A DNA stretch of 38,673 nucleotides, from assembly GCA_009777535.1 (NCBI GenBank), contig WRLP01000026.1, positions 1-38,673 on the forward strand. Direction: 5' to 3'. The DNA comes from Treponema sp. Its GTDB lineage: Bacteria; Spirochaetota; Spirochaetia; Treponematales; Breznakiellaceae. Positions 25,136-34,008 of this stretch are shown piece after piece. The notes beneath the pieces are model-generated. The model had not been told where the DNA came from. It saw only the letters and a program-made list of their open reading frames with translations, and searched no databases. Every line of letters begins with the position of its first letter. The stretch's first letter is position 1. The position numbers and the translations under genes are program-made.

Positions 25136-27150
25136 ACAATGATAGAAAAAAAATTATCATTGTGGACGATAACCTTGAAAACCTTACAGCCATTAAAAAT
25201 ACATTGAAAGACATATACGATGTGTATCCGTCTTCAAACGCGTCCAAGATGTTCGATCTTATGGGCAGCTTCCTGCCGGATTTAATTCTGCTGGATGTGG
25301 ACATGCCCGGTATCAATGGATACGAAGCGGCAAAGATGCTGAAGCACAATGAGAAATACAGGGAAATACCCGTCATATTCCTGACTTCCATGAATGACGC
25401 CGAGAGTGAATATAGGGGTTTAAGCCTTGGGGCCGTGGATTATATACACAAGCCCTTTGTCAGTACTCTGCTGCTGAAGCGCATCGAAACGCATCTTACC
25501 CTGATCGATGTTAAAAATGAATTGCAGGAATTGTTTAAGTTAAAAACAAGGGAAGCATGGCGGCGAAAATCGGAAACGGAAAGAGCATTGAAAATTTCTC
25601 AAATAAAGGGCGAATTCCTTTCCCGTATGAACCAGGAGATTCGCACTCCGTTAAACGCCATAATCGGTATGATCGGCATTGCGTCGGGCACAGATGATAT
25701 TAAAAAAATAAAATATTGTCTTAACAGGGCGGGTAACGCGTCGAAGCATCTGCTCGGGATTGTCAATAATATACTTGATATGTCAAAAATTGAGGAAGAT
25801 AAATTCGAGCTTTCGTACAGCGAATTTGATTTTGAAAAAATGCTGATGAGCGTTAACAATGTTACAAATGTCCACGCCGAAGAAAAATCCCAGGAAATTG
25901 TGATTGATGTAAACCCGAATGTTCCGGCGTTTATTGTCAGTGATGAATTAAGGCTGTCTCAGGTAATTACAAATCTTCTTACAAATGCAATCAAGTTTAC
26001 GCCGGAAAACGGCAGAATAAAACTGAGTGTCGAAAAGATTGCCGCTTCCGGCGGCGAGATTACACTTAAATTTGAAGTTGCAGATAACGGCATCGGAATT
26101 TCAACAGAACAGCAGAAAAGGCTTTTAACATCTTATGGCCAGGGTGAAAACGGCGCAGAAAAAAACCCCGGGGCATCCGGACTCGGCCTTGCAATAACCA
26201 GGCGCATTGTAGCACTTATGCACGGCTCAATGTGGATAGAATCCGAGATTAACAAAGGCTCAAAATTTATATTTACAGCCAGGGTAAAAAAAGGAGCGGA
26301 CAAGCAGTATGCGAGGTTGTCCGGAAAAATTAACAGGGAAGATATAAGAATTCTTGCCGTAGATGATTCGGTGGAGACCAGGGCTTATTTTACCCGTGTT
26401 ATGGAGGCATGCTGTATTTCCAGCGAAACCGCCGCAACCGGCGCCGAAGCCGTTGAAATGATCAATAAAAATACCGGCAGGCCCTTTAACATATTTTTTG
26501 TTGACTGGAATATACCGGATATGGGCGGGATTGAACTTGTAAAAAAAATCAGGGAAATTGATAAAAAATCCATTGTAGTCATGTTTTCGATGACCGACCG
26601 GAGCGGCATCGAAAATGAAGCTGTAGCTGCCGGCGTAAAATATTTTATTTCAAAGCCGCTGTTCCAGTCCACTTTGATTAATGTCATTAACGATTGTATT
26701 GATATTGATTCGATGAAAACAGCCCGGTCTGTTTATGGCCCGGACAATGAAAAATATAATTTTACCGGGTATACCATACTGGTCGTAGAAGATGTTGAAA
26801 TAAACAGGGAAATCCTGCTTGCTGTTTTGGAAAGAACAGGCATTTCCGTTGATTTTGCCGGAAATGGGCTGATTGCGGTTTCCATGTTTGAGAATAATCC
26901 TGTAAAATACAGCCTGATAGTAATGGATATTGATATGCCCGAAATGGACGGATACAAGGCGACTGAGTCGATACGATCGCTTGACATAAAACGGGCAAAA
27001 AGTATTCCGATAATTGCCATGACTGCAAAGGTGTTTCGGGAAGATATTGAAAGTTGCCTGGCGGCGGGAATGAATGACCATATCGGTAAGCCGATAGATC
27101 AGGTTAATCTGCTGGAAAAAATTGATAAGTATGTACATACGCCTGTATAA
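25132..27150 (+). CDS. REC-HisKA(H-to-Q)-HATPase-REC-REC hybrid protein
   Basis: This 672-residue cytoplasmic protein starts with a receiver (D55), then a linker helix, a HisKA-like dimerisation domain, an HATPase with N box (N281/N285), DNGIGIS and GASGLGLAIT, and two more receivers (D458 and D599). The HisKA motif reads FLSRMNQEIRTPLN: the phospho-accepting His is Gln168. The ATP-binding residues are kept. All three receiver Asp residues are present, although the middle receiver shows MFSMTD where others have a Thr-X-A type motif. It can bind ATP but cannot use the normal His, so phosphate probably reaches the receivers through the HPt partner or another kinase. Confidence 0.9.
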   Translation: MNNDRKKIIIVDDNLENLTAIKNTLKDIYDVYPSSNASKMFDLMGSFLPDLILLDVDMPGINGYEAAKMLKHNEKYREIPVIFLTSMNDAESEYRGLSLGAVDYIHKPFVSTLLLKRIETHLTLIDVKNELQELFKLKTREAWRRKSETERALKISQIKGEFLSRMNQEIRTPLNAIIGMIGIASGTDDIKKIKYCLNRAGNASKHLLGIVNNILDMSKIEEDKFELSYSEFDFEKMLMSVNNVTNVHAEEKSQEIVIDVNPNVPAFIVSDELRLSQVITNLLTNAIKFTPENGRIKLSVEKIAASGGEITLKFEVADNGIGISTEQQKRLLTSYGQGENGAEKNPGASGLGLAITRRIVALMHGSMWIESEINKGSKFIFTARVKKGADKQYARLSGKINREDIRILAVDDSVETRAYFTRVMEACCISSETAATGAEAVEMINKNTGRPFNIFFVDWNIPDMGGIELVKKIREIDKKSIVVMFSMTDRSGIENEAVAAGVKYFISKPLFQSTLINVINDCIDIDSMKTARSVYGPDNEKYNFTGYTILVVEDVEINREILLAVLERTGISVDFAGNGLIAVSMFENNPVKYSLIVMDIDMPEMDGYKATESIRSLDIKRAKSIPIIAMTAKVFREDIESCLAAGMNDHIGKPIDQVNLLEKIDKYVHTPV

Positions 27151-27198
27151 GGGCGGATTTTTATGGTATTATGAGGAAAAGGAGAGGAAAGAGAAATT

Positions 27199-29121
27199 AT
27201 GAGGAGAAATACTGATAAATATTTACCGCTTATTCTGTTGGTTTTGATGGTTGTTCCATGTTTTCAGCTGCAAGCCCTGGATCTGCTGGTTCGTCCAAAG
27301 TTTTTTCTGTTTATACCCTCCGGGCAGGGCAATGAATCTTCCGGCGGCGACGAGCGCTACGGGCTCGGCGGGGGAGGAGACATAGGTTTTGATGTTGATT
27401 TTTCCACAATTCTGCCCAACCCGATAGGTCTTGGCTACACTGCCGGCCTGGAAGGGAGTATGGTTATCAACGAAATGCTTGGAGACGAACAGAAAAATGT
27501 GCAGATATATTCCTTTGGCGGCGTTCTGGGATTATATTACTTTCCAATGTCGCGTCTTTTCACGCGCGTCGATTTTGCCCTGGGGGCTTATCAGCCCATT
27601 CTTGATAAAACTAACGGTAAGACGGATTTTTTCTGGCGCTTCGGCGGCGAGGCGGGTTTCCGTTTTACTCCCGCCTTTACTCTTGCCGCCAATGCCGGCT
27701 GGCGGCATTTTTCGGCTGAGGGGGATACCTTCAATTCCGGCCTGAATGTCGGGCTTACCGCGCAGATTACCTTACAGACAGCCGCAGGAAGCGTGCGTGA
27801 AGGAATTGCCACAGTCCTTGATCAGGATGAAGCCGTTTACCCCGTTTTCATGCGGATATATCAATACAACCCGGTGGGAACCGTGGTCGTTCGCAATAAT
27901 GAAAACGCCGAGATTCGTGATGTGCGCCTGAGTTTTCGCGCCGCCGGATATACCGCATCGGAATTCCCATGCGGCTCCATTGATCTTCTTCCCAGGGGCC
28001 GCAGCGTAGAACTGCCGATGTTGGCGGATTTCTCTCCCGAGGTCTTAAGTTTTACCGATACCGGCCGTGTATTGGGCGAACTGGTCGTCCGTTACCGGTT
28101 CCTGGGCAGGGAACGGGAAGCAGTGCGGACTGTAACCGTGGCGGTTAACAACCGCAATACCATGACGGCGGGCGACACTGAGTCGCTTGCGGCTTTCATC
28201 TCCCCGACACAACCCGATATAGAGGAATATGCAAAACATATAGCGGGGCTTTCCCGCGCTAACCGTCGTACCGGCCACAATCAGAATATGCAATATGCAA
28301 TCTGGCTTTTGGAGGGATTGCGGGCTTCCGACATAAGGCTGGGCACGACTTATTCTTCCGAATCGGAAGCCCAGTTTCCGGCGGAGACTTTATCTTATGG
28401 AACAGGATCAAGCCGCGATCTGGCCCTGCTTTACGCCGCCGCTCTGGAAAGCGTTGGTATTCCTACAGCTTTTATCAAAACAGAAGATGATTTTCTTGTC
28501 GCTTTCTCACTCAATGTGAGCCAGAGCGGCGCGGAGACGCTGTTCAACGGTGTTGGAAGGATAGTCATTATAGACGATGAAGTATGGCTTCCGCTTTCCA
28601 TGAATGCATTTAACAACGGGTTTACGGCAGCCTGGACGCAGGGCGCCGCCGGTTTAAGCAGAACCTTTGCCGAAGGCGGGGGCGCCGATTTTGTCATGGT
28701 GGAATATGCGTGGGCTGTATACCCTCCGGCGCCGCTTCCGGCCCAGGGCGGCCGTCTTGTCCGCACCAACACAGAGACTGCATTAAGGGAAGTAAACCGG
28801 GTTATGCAGCAATATATAGAACAGGAGTTGACGCCCGTAATAAGGCAGGTGCAGACGCAGGTAAATACGAGTTCTACCGCTGCCCTGCATAACCGGCTGG
28901 GGATACTGCTGGCGCGCGCTGGCCGTATCGCGGAAGCCAGGGCGAGTTATGAGCGTGCCGCCGGCATGGGCTCTGTCCCTGCCATGACAAACCGGGGTAA
29001 TCTTGCGTTAATAGAGAGGGATTATGCCACAGCCGAACGCTGGTTCAGGCAGGCTCTTGGCAGGGAAAGCCAGAACAGGGCGGCGCTGCGGGGACTGGAA
29101 CAAGTTGCCGAGAGGAGATAG
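27199..29121 (+). CDS. Exported barrel / inactive transglutaminase-like / TPR protein
   Basis: This 640-residue protein has a signal peptide (LILLVLMVVPCFQLQA), then a beta-strand-rich part of about residues 28-195 with alternating aromatic patterns like an outer-membrane barrel. A second beta region and a transglutaminase-like domain lie at about 330-510, and two or three TPR repeats at about 560-640. It is the paralog of the protein at 29589. In the ungapped alignment, the paralog's Cys404 is Ser405 here and His430 is Asp431, so the transglutaminase-like site looks dead. It begins 48 bp after the kinase gene, and the three genes 27199-31190 probably form one operon. Confidence 0.75.
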   Translation: MRRNTDKYLPLILLVLMVVPCFQLQALDLLVRPKFFLFIPSGQGNESSGGDERYGLGGGGDIGFDVDFSTILPNPIGLGYTAGLEGSMVINEMLGDEQKNVQIYSFGGVLGLYYFPMSRLFTRVDFALGAYQPILDKTNGKTDFFWRFGGEAGFRFTPAFTLAANAGWRHFSAEGDTFNSGLNVGLTAQITLQTAAGSVREGIATVLDQDEAVYPVFMRIYQYNPVGTVVVRNNENAEIRDVRLSFRAAGYTASEFPCGSIDLLPRGRSVELPMLADFSPEVLSFTDTGRVLGELVVRYRFLGREREAVRTVTVAVNNRNTMTAGDTESLAAFISPTQPDIEEYAKHIAGLSRANRRTGHNQNMQYAIWLLEGLRASDIRLGTTYSSESEAQFPAETLSYGTGSSRDLALLYAAALESVGIPTAFIKTEDDFLVAFSLNVSQSGAETLFNGVGRIVIIDDEVWLPLSMNAFNNGFTAAWTQGAAGLSRTFAEGGGADFVMVEYAWAVYPPAPLPAQGGRLVRTNTETALREVNRVMQQYIEQELTPVIRQVQTQVNTSSTAALHNRLGILLARAGRIAEARASYERAAGMGSVPAMTNRGNLALIERDYATAERWFRQALGRESQNRAALRGLEQVAERR

Positions 29122-29145
29122 TATTTAAGTATGAAGGGGGTTTTT

Positions 29146-29544
29146 ATGAAAAGGACTATTATTTTTACAGTGATGATGGCAGCGCTGATTGCGTGTGCAT
29201 TTGGGCAAAATTATACAGTGCAGAATGTTACAGGACGTGTAGAGAGGGAGGCCGGAAGCCAAAGGGTGGCTGTAAGGGCCGGTGATTCCCTGCCGGGCGA
29301 TACGCTGATATATACCGGAGTTGGCGCTTCACTTGTTGTCAATAACGGTGAAAGGACGGTTACGGTTCAGGCTGCCCGCAGCGGCAGGCTGGAGGAACTG
29401 GCTGCCGCCGCTTCCGGGATTCGCATCAGCGGGAACATTGCCCGTGTTGACACCAGGGTGGTCAGCAGGACCACTGCCCAGGTGTCGACCGCTTCCGCCC
29501 GTGCAAGTGACGCCGCTCAGGACGAGGACATCGCCGCTGAATAG
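29146..29544 (+). CDS. Exported FecR-like small protein
   Basis: This 132-residue protein starts with a signal peptide (KRTIIFTVMMAALIACAFG) and continues with QNYTVQNVTGRVEREAG and a beta-rich middle like FecR-type domains, which bind surface ligands or regulate signalling. The tail is Ala/Ser/Thr-rich and ends acidic. The frame starts at ATG 29131, but ATG 29146 is preferred: AAGGGGG lies 5 nt before it and the signal peptide then starts at once. It sits between the two large paralogs, so it may join the same periplasmic complex. Confidence 0.7.
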   Translation: MKRTIIFTVMMAALIACAFGQNYTVQNVTGRVEREAGSQRVAVRAGDSLPGDTLIYTGVGASLVVNNGERTVTVQAARSGRLEELAAAASGIRISGNIARVDTRVVSRTTAQVSTASARASDAAQDEDIAAE

Positions 29545-29588
29545 GGTAGAATGTCAGCTTGAAGAAAGAAAAAAAAGGAAAGTTGACA

Positions 29589-31190
29589 ATGAATGTTAAA
29601 TGTAAATTAATTCGAAGTAAGGCAGTATTGTTTGTTTTCTGCTTTTTGCTGGTTGTTCCCTGTTTTGCAGAGAATGAATTTTACCTGCAAGTTACGCCGG
29701 TTGTGGAGGCGCCACTGGGGTTGAAGCAATTCAGTCCCGGAATGGGGGCCGGAGTTTCACTGGATTGGGCATTCTTTCCTTTTTTAAAAGATTTTACCCT
29801 TGGAGTTTTTGCCGGTGGTGAATTTTTCAGTCTACCGGTGCAAACCGGAGATCCGCTGACGTTTGTAGAAGGCAAGGCGGGTCCGTTTGTACGCTATCAT
29901 CCCTTTGATCGGTGGTCATTCTGTACCGGCTTAAGCGGCGGGTTTTATCAGTATTCACGCGGAGATGACAGCGGTACGCAGGGCCTTATGACATTCACCC
30001 TTGGCGTACAGTTTCACCTTTCTCCCCATTTTTCGCTGTTCACCGACGGGGCATATACCTACAGGGCTTTCAGCTCCTCTGAGTCTTTGTCCACTTTCGG
30101 CGCTTCTCTGGGTTTAAGGCTTAACCTTTCAGAAATAATGGGCGGAAGGGCTCGAATAAAAGTAGACAAGACAGAACAGTACAGGGTTTTTCCCGTCTCG
30201 TGGGCGTGGTATGAAAATAACCCTGTCGCAACGGTGAAAATAACAAATGAAGAACCCAATGCCATAACCGATGTGAATCTTTCTTTTTATATGGACAGCT
30301 ATATGGGGCAGGGCTGGGTCTTTGCCTCGGTGCCGAGGCTGATTCAGGGCGAGAGTGTTGATGTGCCGGTAACCGCCCTGTTTAACGAAGCCATGCTTAG
30401 TCTGACAGAAACGGTAACTGCAAACGGCGAGATACAGGTACAGTACCGCAGCCTTGGTACGCGCAAGGATACTGTAATCCCGATACAGATGCCGATATTC
30501 CACCGGAATACCCTTTCCTGGGACGATGATCGCCGGGCGGCGGCATTTGTTTCCCCCAGGGACAGTTCAGCCCGTCTTTTTGCCCGCTATGTCGCAAGCG
30601 CTGTTGAAGGACAGACTCAAACCGGTGATGTGCCAAAAAATGTCCGTAACGCGGCTGCCATGTTTGAAGCCCTGCGGTTGTATGGCATGAGTTATGTGGT
30701 AGTGCCGGCGACAAGTTATAAGAGCGTATCTGCCGATGAATCAGTTTTGGATAATGTGAGCTATCCATACCAGGCGTTGCATTACCGCAGCGGCGATTGT
30801 TCGTATCTTGCGATACTTTTTTGCTCCTTACTGGAGGCTCTGGATATTGAGACGGCCTTTATCACGATACCCGGCCATATTTATGCGGCTTTTGAGGTTG
30901 GCAGCAATGACTGGCAGGCCGGAAGCAGCGATATAATAGAGATTGACGGCCGCCGCTGGCTGCCTGTTGAAATAACCGTTCCCGATGAAGGCTTTACACG
31001 GGCATGGCGGATTGGCGGCCGCCAATGGAGAACCGGCGGAGCCGAAGCGCAGTTGTACCCAATTCGTGAATGCTGGGAAATTTACCCGTCTGTTACCGTT
31101 CCGGCATCGGGGGATCATTCGCCGGAAATGCCGCTGCGTCCTGACATTATCAGGGCGATGGAAGCGGAAATCAGAAACCTGGGCAGATAA
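29589..31190 (+). CDS. Exported barrel / transglutaminase-like protein
   Basis: This 533-residue protein has a signal peptide (LFVFCFLLVVPCFA) followed by a barrel-like beta-rich part of about residues 28-185. Its C-terminal half holds a transglutaminase-like cysteine domain: SGDCSYLAILF with Cys404, PGHIYAAF with His430, and WLPVE, where Glu461 may be the third residue. It aligns without gaps to the upstream paralog over the active-site segment but lacks the TPR tail. The frame is open from TTG 29559; ATG 29589 is chosen because AGGAAAG lies just upstream and the signal peptide follows. A peptidase or cross-linking role at the envelope is inferred. Confidence 0.75.
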   Translation: MNVKCKLIRSKAVLFVFCFLLVVPCFAENEFYLQVTPVVEAPLGLKQFSPGMGAGVSLDWAFFPFLKDFTLGVFAGGEFFSLPVQTGDPLTFVEGKAGPFVRYHPFDRWSFCTGLSGGFYQYSRGDDSGTQGLMTFTLGVQFHLSPHFSLFTDGAYTYRAFSSSESLSTFGASLGLRLNLSEIMGGRARIKVDKTEQYRVFPVSWAWYENNPVATVKITNEEPNAITDVNLSFYMDSYMGQGWVFASVPRLIQGESVDVPVTALFNEAMLSLTETVTANGEIQVQYRSLGTRKDTVIPIQMPIFHRNTLSWDDDRRAAAFVSPRDSSARLFARYVASAVEGQTQTGDVPKNVRNAAAMFEALRLYGMSYVVVPATSYKSVSADESVLDNVSYPYQALHYRSGDCSYLAILFCSLLEALDIETAFITIPGHIYAAFEVGSNDWQAGSSDIIEIDGRRWLPVEITVPDEGFTRAWRIGGRQWRTGGAEAQLYPIRECWEIYPSVTVPASGDHSPEMPLRPDIIRAMEAEIRNLGR

Positions 31191-31212
31191 ACAGCTGATA
31201 TTTGTGCTGATT

Positions 31213-33846
31213 TCAGCCCTGTCCGCCCTTCTTTATCTTAAAAGCAAGCGCATCATCGCTGCCGCCCGTTTTCCGGTCAGTTGAATTTTTGTCGGCTGTA
31301 ACAACATCTCCCTCATGTATTTTGCCCGCGATCATCATTTTTGCCAGCGGATTTTCCAGGTCGGCCTGAATTGTTCTTTTAAGTGGGCGCGCCCCAAACA
31401 TGGGATCATATCCCCGCTCGGCAAGAAGCTCCTTCGCCGTATTTGTCAGCTTAAGAGTTATTTTCCGCTCTTCAAGCTGCCGTGAAAGCCGCGTTAGCTG
31501 AATATCAACTATCCTGCCTATTTCATTTTTTCCCAGCCGGTTGAATATTACCGTTTCGTCAATGCGGTTCAGAAACTCCGGCCTGAAACTTTTTTTCAGC
31601 AGCTCTGTGAGGGCATCCCTTATTGTTTCCGGTTTTTTTGCCGCGAGTATCAGATCGGAGCCGAGGTTACTCGTCATTATTACAATGACGTTTTTGAAGT
31701 CCACAACACGCCCCTGCCCGTCGGTAAGGCGGCCGTCATCGAGGATTTGCAGAAATACATTAAAAACTTCCGGGTGCGACTTTTCGATTTCATCGAAGAG
31801 GATCACGCTGTAGGGCCGCCGCCTGACAGCCTCTGTAAGCTGGCCGCCCTGCTCGTAACCCACATAACCCGGCGGGGCGCCGATCAGGCGGCTTACCGAA
31901 TGTTTTTCTCCGTACTCGCTCATGTCGATTCTGGTAAGGGCTTTTTCATCGTTAAAAAGAAAATCCGCCAGTGTTTTGGCCAGCTCTGTTTTTCCCACGC
32001 CGGTCGGTCCCAAAAATAGGAAGGACCCCAGCGGGCGCCCCGCATCGGAAAGGCCGGCTTTGTTCCGCCTGATGGCATCGGCAACCGCGGCAAGGGCTTC
32101 GCTCTGCCCGACAACACGCTGTTCAAGCACTTTTTCCAGATCAAGGTATTTCTGCAGTTCGCCGGAAAGCATTTTGGAAACGGGAATACCAGTCCACGCG
32201 GATACCACGCCGGCAATGTCTTCCTCGCTTACCTCTTCGCGTAACAGGGCGGAAACGCCGCCTTCGCCTGTATCCTGTTTTTTTTCGATTTGGTCCGTAA
32301 GGGCGGCAAGCTGTTTCTGGGCTTCGGGAATTTTGCCGTGTTTTACCTCCGCCGCTTTCGATAGATTGCCCTCGCGTTCATAGCGGGTTTCCTCGATTTT
32401 TAATTCTTCAATCTGCTGTTTCAGCTTGTGTATTTTTTGAATTTCCTTTTTTTCTCCCTCCCAGCGCGCCTTCATCGCATCACGCTCGGCGGCAAGATCA
32501 GCAATTTCCTTCTCCAGCTTTGCCAACCGTTCCCTGGATGCCTTGTCCTCCTCGCGGGAGAGGGCCTGCTTTTCGATGGAAAGCTGCAATAACTTGCGCT
32601 CCAGCTTGTCCAGCTCGGTCGGGCGGCTGTCCAGTTCCATCTTTAGGCGGCTTGCAGCTTCATCCACCAGATCGATTGCCTTGTCTGGCAGAAAGCGGCT
32701 TGTAATGTAGCGGCTGGACAAAGCTGCCGCCGCAACCAGCGCCTCATCTTTTATTCTTACGCCGTGATGAACCTCGTATCGTTCTTTTAGCCCCCGCAGT
32801 ATCGCTATTGTATCGGGCACCGACGGCTCTGATGTGTATATCTGCTGAAAGCGCCGCTCCAGGGCTGCGTCCTTTTCAATGTGCTTGCGATATTCGTCTA
32901 ACGTCGTTGCGCCGATACAGCGAAGCTCGCCGCGCGAAAGGGCAGGCTTTAATAAATTGGAAGCATCGGTTGCGCCCTCGGCAGCGCCGGCGCCGACAAG
33001 TGTGTGCAATTCATCAATAAAAAGAATTATCTTTCCATCGCTTTCCTGAACCTCATGGATAACTGCCTTTAAGCGTTCCTCAAACTCACCGCGGAATTTC
33101 GCGCCGGCTACAAGCGAGCCCAAATCCAGCGCCAGTAGTTTTTTTCCTTTTAAGCCTTCGGGTACATCGCCTGCAACAATCCGCCGCGCAAGCCCCTCGG
33201 CAATCGCCGTCTTGCCCACACCCGGCTCGCCTATCAATACCGGATTGTTCTTGGTGCGCCTGGACAATACCTGCATACACCGGCGAATCTCCTCATCACG
33301 GCCTATCACGGGATCAAGTTTTTCCTGCCTTGCAAGAGAGGTCAGGTCGCGGCAGTAACGTTCCAGCACCTGATATTTTTCCTCCGGATTCTGATCGGTT
33401 ACTCTTGTATTGCCGCGTACCTGTTTTAGTGCGCCCAGTATGGCGCTTTTGGTAACGCCGGCTTTCTTCAATACATCCGCTGCCTTGCCTTCTGCGGCGG
33501 CGATTGCAATCAGGATATGTTCGGCGGAGACAAACTCGTCTTTCAGCGCGGCGGCTTCGGCTCCGGCCTTGGCAATTACCTTGGCCGCCGCGGAGGAAAA
33601 GTAAACCTGTGCGGCTTCTCCATAAATCTTGGGTGTCTGTTTAACAAGGGCCTGAACCTTTTCGGTCAGGCGGGCGACGTCGCCGCAAATCCTCACAATG
33701 ATGGGCTGCACAATCCCGTTTTCCTGCTGAAGCAGGGCCAGCAAAAAATGCTCGATTTCTATCTGCGAATGGTCTTCTTTTTGAGCTATATCAGAAGCCA
33801 TATTCAGCGCTTCCTGGGCTTTTATTGTCAACTTTTCATAATCCAT
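31213..33846 (-). CDS. clpB: ClpB disaggregase
   Basis: This 877-residue protein has the ClpB plan: an N domain (repeats around 1-145), AAA1 with [10 protein letters not shown], a coiled-coil middle domain of about 400-530 that marks ClpB rather than ClpA or ClpC, and AAA2 with [10 protein letters not shown] and the GYVGYEQGG pore loop. It has no ClpP-binding loop. It dissolves protein aggregates with DnaK. There is no Shine-Dalgarno sequence and no CIRCE repeat upstream, so control by HrcA at this site is not supported. It converges with the transglutaminase-like gene. Confidence 0.97.
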   Translation of the reverse strand: MDYEKLTIKAQEALNMASDIAQKEDHSQIEIEHFLLALLQQENGIVQPIIVRICGDVARLTEKVQALVKQTPKIYGEAAQVYFSSAAAKVIAKAGAEAAALKDEFVSAEHILIAIAAAEGKAADVLKKAGVTKSAILGALKQVRGNTRVTDQNPEEKYQVLERYCRDLTSLARQEKLDPVIGRDEEIRRCMQVLSRRTKNNPVLIGEPGVGKTAIAEGLARRIVAGDVPEGLKGKKLLALDLGSLVAGAKFRGEFEERLKAVIHEVQESDGKIILFIDELHTLVGAGAAEGATDASNLLKPALSRGELRCIGATTLDEYRKHIEKDAALERRFQQIYTSEPSVPDTIAILRGLKERYEVHHGVRIKDEALVAAAALSSRYITSRFLPDKAIDLVDEAASRLKMELDSRPTELDKLERKLLQLSIEKQALSREEDKASRERLAKLEKEIADLAAERDAMKARWEGEKKEIQKIHKLKQQIEELKIEETRYEREGNLSKAAEVKHGKIPEAQKQLAALTDQIEKKQDTGEGGVSALLREEVSEEDIAGVVSAWTGIPVSKMLSGELQKYLDLEKVLEQRVVGQSEALAAVADAIRRNKAGLSDAGRPLGSFLFLGPTGVGKTELAKTLADFLFNDEKALTRIDMSEYGEKHSVSRLIGAPPGYVGYEQGGQLTEAVRRRPYSVILFDEIEKSHPEVFNVFLQILDDGRLTDGQGRVVDFKNVIVIMTSNLGSDLILAAKKPETIRDALTELLKKSFRPEFLNRIDETVIFNRLGKNEIGRIVDIQLTRLSRQLEERKITLKLTNTAKELLAERGYDPMFGARPLKRTIQADLENPLAKMMIAGKIHEGDVVTADKNSTDRKTGGSDDALAFKIKKGGQG

Positions 33847-33852
33847 ACTTAA

Positions 33853-33881
33853 AAGATACGGGAGGTTGCGTTCAATGTCCA
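33853..33881 (-). promoter_or_regulatory. Promoter of clpB, leaderless type
   Basis: On the minus strand TGGACA (33876-33881), a 17-bp spacer and TATCTT (33853-33858) put the transcript start on the clpB ATG (33846). Confidence 0.5.
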
Positions 33882-33900
33882 GTTAGCCGGTAAGCCAGGA

Positions 33901-33929
33901 TTGCCTTTCCATCCAATTCCCCCTATAAT
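33901..33929 (+). promoter_or_regulatory. Promoter of the recombinase gene
   Basis: TTGCCT (33901-33906), a 17-bp spacer and a perfect TATAAT (33924-33929) precede the recombinase start by about 80 bp. GGAGG (33998-34002) then serves as ribosome binding site. Confidence 0.6.
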
Positions 33930-34008
33930 TACCCAAGCTTCAATTATCTTTTTATTTTTTACACATCAGCCTAAAAGGAACACTCATTAATTTCTGTGGA
34001 GGACAACG

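Noticed and set aside
33847-34008. CIRCE or other heat-shock repeat before clpB
   Set aside because: No TTAGCACTC/GAGTGCTAA pair is present; only a plain promoter is seen.
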